Origin: Planctomycetaceae bacterium
Lineage (GTDB): Bacteria; Planctomycetota; Planctomycetia; Pirellulales; Thermoguttaceae
Direction: 5' to 3'
DNA length: 8,000 nt
NCBI GenBank assembly: GCA_031278315.1
Contig: JAITKS010000099.1
Span: 1 to 8,000, forward strand
Shown: piece by piece, positions 6,137 to 8,000 of the stretch
Numbering within the stretch: the stretch's first letter is position 1
Layout of the letters: each line of letters starts with the position of its first letter
The notes under the pieces: generated by a model
The model's input: only the letters and a program-made list of their open reading frames with translations
Database searches by the model: none
What the model was told of the DNA's origin: nothing
Position numbers and translations under genes: made by a program

Positions 6137-6253
6137 GTTGAGGGTTAAATTGAAATAATTCACAATTGATTTCAAACGAGTCTTAATTTAATTTTTTGGT
6201 TTGACAATTGTAAATTTTAACTTGTCTGATTTTAATTTTACATTTATTGAATT

Positions 6254-7543
6254 TTATTTTTTATCTGAATTTAATTTTCTGTGATCACCGATTTCGGGTG
6301 TTTTCGGATGCGTATCGGGACCGAAATAACGTAAAGCGACAAGAGGTTCACTTCCGGTATTTTCGACAGTGATACCATTTTTCGCAGCTGTTGCGGTAAC
6401 GAATAATTCGTCGTTTGGTTCTTCACCGTAGTTAATCATAACCGGCGTATCGACAGTCAGTCCGCCGACTTTACCATGACCTTGTACTAAAATCCAACCG
6501 CTTGCACCGTTATCGTTTAGTGTACATTTAAAACCGGGCAAAACTGTGATCTCTTTTGCTGAAAATAATTGTTTACCGTCTATTTTTCCGTAAGTAATCC
6601 ATTTATCGGTATAACCTTCGCCTGATTGTTTTTCGTCAACAATTGGTTCGACATAATTTGAATTTTTGAAATACGGATCAACATTTTTCTCCCAGTCGAG
6701 CATACTTATGATGTAATCGAGGTCTTGATGTTTTTCTTTTGGAACATCTTTTACTAGCCAACTCCATTCAACTTGTCTTCCTTCGTTTAAGGATTGGAAA
6801 CTTCCGAAAACGTCTGATCCCCATTGCGGCTCATAAGTACAAAGCGATCCCGGCGCATGCAACACACCGGCAGGAACGACCCAACCGGTTCCGCGTTTTA
6901 GTCTGTATGCTTTTGAGAGATCAATAATGCCGTTATCGCCTTTGTTCCAGTTTTCAAGACATCTTTTAACGTCGTCTTTTGTTGTACCAGGTTCGAATCC
7001 CATGAAAGTATAGTCGAAATGATTTTCAGCAGCGTTAAGTTGAGGCGGGAAGTAATAAGCTTCCGGCTTACCTTCTTGACCAACAAGTTTAGCGTGTTCT
7101 TCACGCTGATGAATGTGATGAAAGATAGGTCCGAGATTATCAAAGAATTTTGAATAAACCGGCCAGCGTTTATATTTCTCCCAAATATTTTCGCCTACGG
7201 CGGAACCTTTTCCTTCGCTGACTGCGTCTCGCAGTAGGAATTTTTGACCGTTAAATTTAACGTAACTTAAACCTTCGTCTGGTTGTCTTCCCGGATTTCC
7301 TGCTTCGGTTGTGCTTGAGAACCAACGTTCATTTATTCCGCCTCGATCAACGCCGAGAGCGTACCAATCGGTTGGTGCTAATTTTATGCGTCTGCCGGGC
7401 TGCATAAACACGCGCGGCACCCATGCAGGCGTAAGACGAAGAATACCTTGACCGGCATTCATTGCATCTTGAAATATTTTGTTGACATTATCGCTTGTAA
7501 CTGCAACAGAGCGACAACAACATTGACAATTGCTTTTAGTCAT
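6254..7543 (-). CDS. cupin protein resembling class I mannose-6-phosphate isomerase
   Basis: The 429-aa protein has a central region like the metal-binding cupin of class I phosphomannose isomerases. A histidine-rich strand FHHIHQREEH (141-150) is followed by GKPEAYYF (158-165) with E161, and by GTGWVVPAGVLHAPG (218-232) with H229; these are plausible metal ligands. A second beta-rich half (about 316-408) may be another cupin fold. The family interconverts mannose-6-phosphate and fructose-6-phosphate, but similarity here is motif-level, so another sugar or a non-enzymatic role is possible. The N-terminus is odd: NCQCCCR (5-11) carries four cysteines in five residues. It has no hydrophobic signal segment, so it does not look like a lipobox. 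The start is firm because GGAGG lies 4 nt upstream. The epimerase gene follows on the same strand. Confidence 0.75.
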   Translation of the reverse strand: MTKSNCQCCCRSVAVTSDNVNKIFQDAMNAGQGILRLTPAWVPRVFMQPGRRIKLAPTDWYALGVDRGGINERWFSSTTEAGNPGRQPDEGLSYVKFNGQKFLLRDAVSEGKGSAVGENIWEKYKRWPVYSKFFDNLGPIFHHIHQREEHAKLVGQEGKPEAYYFPPQLNAAENHFDYTFMGFEPGTTKDDVKRCLENWNKGDNGIIDLSKAYRLKRGTGWVVPAGVLHAPGSLCTYEPQWGSDVFGSFQSLNEGRQVEWSWLVKDVPKEKHQDLDYIISMLDWEKNVDPYFKNSNYVEPIVDEKQSGEGYTDKWITYGKIDGKQLFSAKEITVLPGFKCTLNDNGASGWILVQGHGKVGGLTVDTPVMINYGEEPNDELFVTATAAKNGITVENTGSEPLVALRYFGPDTHPKTPEIGDHRKLNSDKK

Positions 7544-7544
7544 A

Positions 7545-7625
7545 TTACCTCCAAAAAAATTGTAATTGGGAAACCTCTAATAAATCCGTTTGGCTGAATA
7601 CGAATTTTGTTTTACCGAAATTCAT
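7545..7625 (-). CDS. possible 26-codon leader ORF coupled to the cupin gene
   Basis: An ATG at 7625-7623 opens a 26-codon frame beginning MNFGKTKF. Its TAA (7547-7545) overlaps the GGAGGTAA of the cupin ribosome binding site and ends 1 nt before the cupin ATG. That arrangement would permit translational coupling. There is no Shine-Dalgarno before this ATG, and a frame of this length can arise by chance, so it may not be translated. Confidence 0.2.
   Translation of the reverse strand: MNFGKTKFVFSQTDLLEVSQLQFFWR
7548..7552 (-). promoter_or_regulatory. Shine-Dalgarno of the cupin gene
   Basis: On the minus strand the text GGAGGTAATATG places GGAGG 4 nt before the ATG at 7543. It strongly supports this start, and therefore the reality of the cysteine-rich N-terminus. 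Confidence 0.85.
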
Positions 7626-7642
7626 TGTATGATATGTCTATT
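7615..7642. repeat. 28-bp direct repeat upstream of the cupin gene, copy 1
   Basis: The copy begins CCGAAATTCAT and matches the copy at 7744-7771 in 23 of 28 positions, with the first 11 identical. On the minus strand it contains ATGAATTTCGG, the start of the possible leader ORF. TACAAT on the minus strand next to it resembles a -10 box. Confidence 0.55.
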
Positions 7643-7743
7643 AGCGGTAACCGTTGTTTTAAACTTTTTTCACTTGAATTTCCGGTTCGAGCTGCTGCCT
7701 GATTATTAGGGATTCAGGTTTTTAATGAATAGCTCTTACATTG

Positions 7744-7771
7744 CCGAAATTCATAGTACGATGCGTATATT
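7744..7771. repeat. 28-bp direct repeat upstream of the cupin gene, copy 2
   Basis: This partner of the 7615-7642 copy starts 129 bp away in the same orientation. On the minus strand it opens a 10-codon frame MNFGNVRAIH (7754-7722), which is too short to call a gene. Paired repeats in an upstream region could be regulator binding sites or the trace of a short duplication. Confidence 0.55.
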
Positions 7772-7772
7772 C

Positions 7773-7808
7773 AAAACGTATTCAAAACGACTAATCGTTT
7801 TTACGTTT
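7773..7808. promoter_or_regulatory. cluster of AACG boxes with a perfect dyad, candidate operator
   Basis: AAAACGA (7784-7790) and TCGTTTT (7795-7801) form a perfect dyad around CTAA. AAAACGTA (7773-7780) lies just to the left and ACGTTT (7803-7808) to the right, giving four AACG-type boxes within 36 bp, two in each orientation. ATTCAAAACG is directly repeated at 7769 and 7780. The cluster lies about 230-270 bp upstream of the cupin ATG. The dyad shares AACGT-type cores with the palindrome at 6113-6136. Confidence 0.4.
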
Positions 7809-7812
7809 ACAA

Positions 7813-7840
7813 TTGCCGGCGAGAATAATCTCAACGGCAA
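7813..7840. other. two-part hairpin upstream of the cupin gene
   Basis: TTGCCG (7813-7818) pairs with CGGCAA (7835-7840). Inside it, across a 2x2 internal loop, GAGA pairs with TCTC around ATAA. No T-tract follows on either strand. It could be a structured leader or a DNA-level site. Confidence 0.4.
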
Positions 7841-7894
7841 AACGGGCGGCAATTCTATCACTTGAAATAAACAATGAAAAGTAGGGGGAAAAAA

Positions 7895-7912
7895 AGAGTT
7901 TTAAACTACTCT
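7895..7912. other. AGAGT/ACTCT palindromic element
   Basis: AGAGT (7895-7899) faces ACTCT (7908-7912), with the odd palindrome AGTTTTAAACT (7897-7907) inside. The 15-mer AAAAAGAGTTTTAAA at 7891-7905 also occurs at 4768-4782, which links it to the dispersed element downstream of the epimerase gene. Confidence 0.35.
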
Positions 7913-7956
7913 CAATTGATCTTTCCGCAGCAATTGCAATTCACAGCGCAAGACAT
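7912..7956 (-). CDS. cysteine-rich micro-ORF
   Basis: An ATG at 7956 opens a 14-codon frame, MSCAVNCNCCGKIN, that ends at TGA (7914-7912). It contains C3, C7, C9 and C10. The N-C-x-C-C pattern resembles NCQCCC at the N-terminus of the cupin protein about 370 bp downstream. No Shine-Dalgarno precedes it, and it is short enough to be coincidence. If translated it could be a leader peptide or a metal-binding micropeptide. Confidence 0.2.
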   Translation of the reverse strand: MSCAVNCNCCGKIN

Positions 7957-7965
7957 ATTTTTTTA

Positions 7966-8000
7966 TTAACCACAGAGAACACAGAGAACACAGAGAGAGA
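7966..8000. repeat. 9-nt tandem repeat (CACAGAGAA), right edge
   Basis: TTAAC is followed by CACAGAGAA at 7971-7979 and 7980-7988, then CACAGAGAGAGA to the window end. The reverse complement differs by one base per unit from the array at 412-450, and the TTAACCACAGAG junction is shared. The array may continue beyond the window. Confidence 0.75.

Noticed and set aside
6739..7143. A plus-strand frame (6739-6927) and an alternative minus-strand frame (6898-7143) inside the cupin gene
   Set aside because: Both are out-of-frame shadows of a gene with a clear Shine-Dalgarno sequence and coherent motifs.

Overview
The window looks like chromosomal DNA of an AT-rich bacterium, most likely a planctomycete. 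The DnaX AAA+ core (for example the stretch around YQVVARRYRPKTF and the SRCQRYDFAGI motif) and the two sugar-metabolism proteins resemble planctomycete homologues as I remember them. This is family-level recognition, not a database result. Two of the four genes have strong Shine-Dalgarno sequences and the other two have none.

Layout: all four convincing protein genes lie on the minus strand, so they read from right to left. Positions 7543-6254 encode a 429-aa cupin protein resembling class I mannose-6-phosphate isomerase. Positions 6046-5042 encode a 334-aa TIM-barrel sugar phosphate isomerase/epimerase. Positions 4553-2388 encode dnaX (721 aa, DNA polymerase III tau/gamma subunit). Positions 2283-571 encode lysS (570 aa, class II lysyl-tRNA synthetase). 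A strong intrinsic terminator (451-488) follows lysS. No tRNA, rRNA, CRISPR array, transposase or known riboswitch is visible.

The four genes form two functional pairs. The upstream pair probably handles a sugar or sugar phosphate, and both its genes carry palindromes rich in AACG boxes in their upstream regions. The downstream pair is housekeeping (replication and translation). Both housekeeping proteins carry in-frame tandem-repeat, low-complexity insertions near the N-terminus, outside the catalytic cores.

The intergenic DNA is unusually rich in short repeats. There are 9-nt CTCTGTGTC-type arrays at both window edges in opposite orientation, three 7-nt-period arrays after lysS, a 22-bp repeat placed downstream of both dnaX and lysS, and a cluster of direct and inverted repeats between dnaX and the epimerase gene.

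The most interesting signal is inside dnaX. An A6 run in the phase A AAA AAT is followed at once by TGA in the -1 frame, in the linker after the clamp-loader core. This is the arrangement expected for programmed frameshifting that yields a short gamma form. Other leads are a cysteine-rich micro-ORF upstream of the cupin gene, whose own N-terminus carries a similar cysteine cluster, and a leader ORF that ends inside that gene's ribosome binding site. I see no evidence for a wholly new defence or mobile system here.
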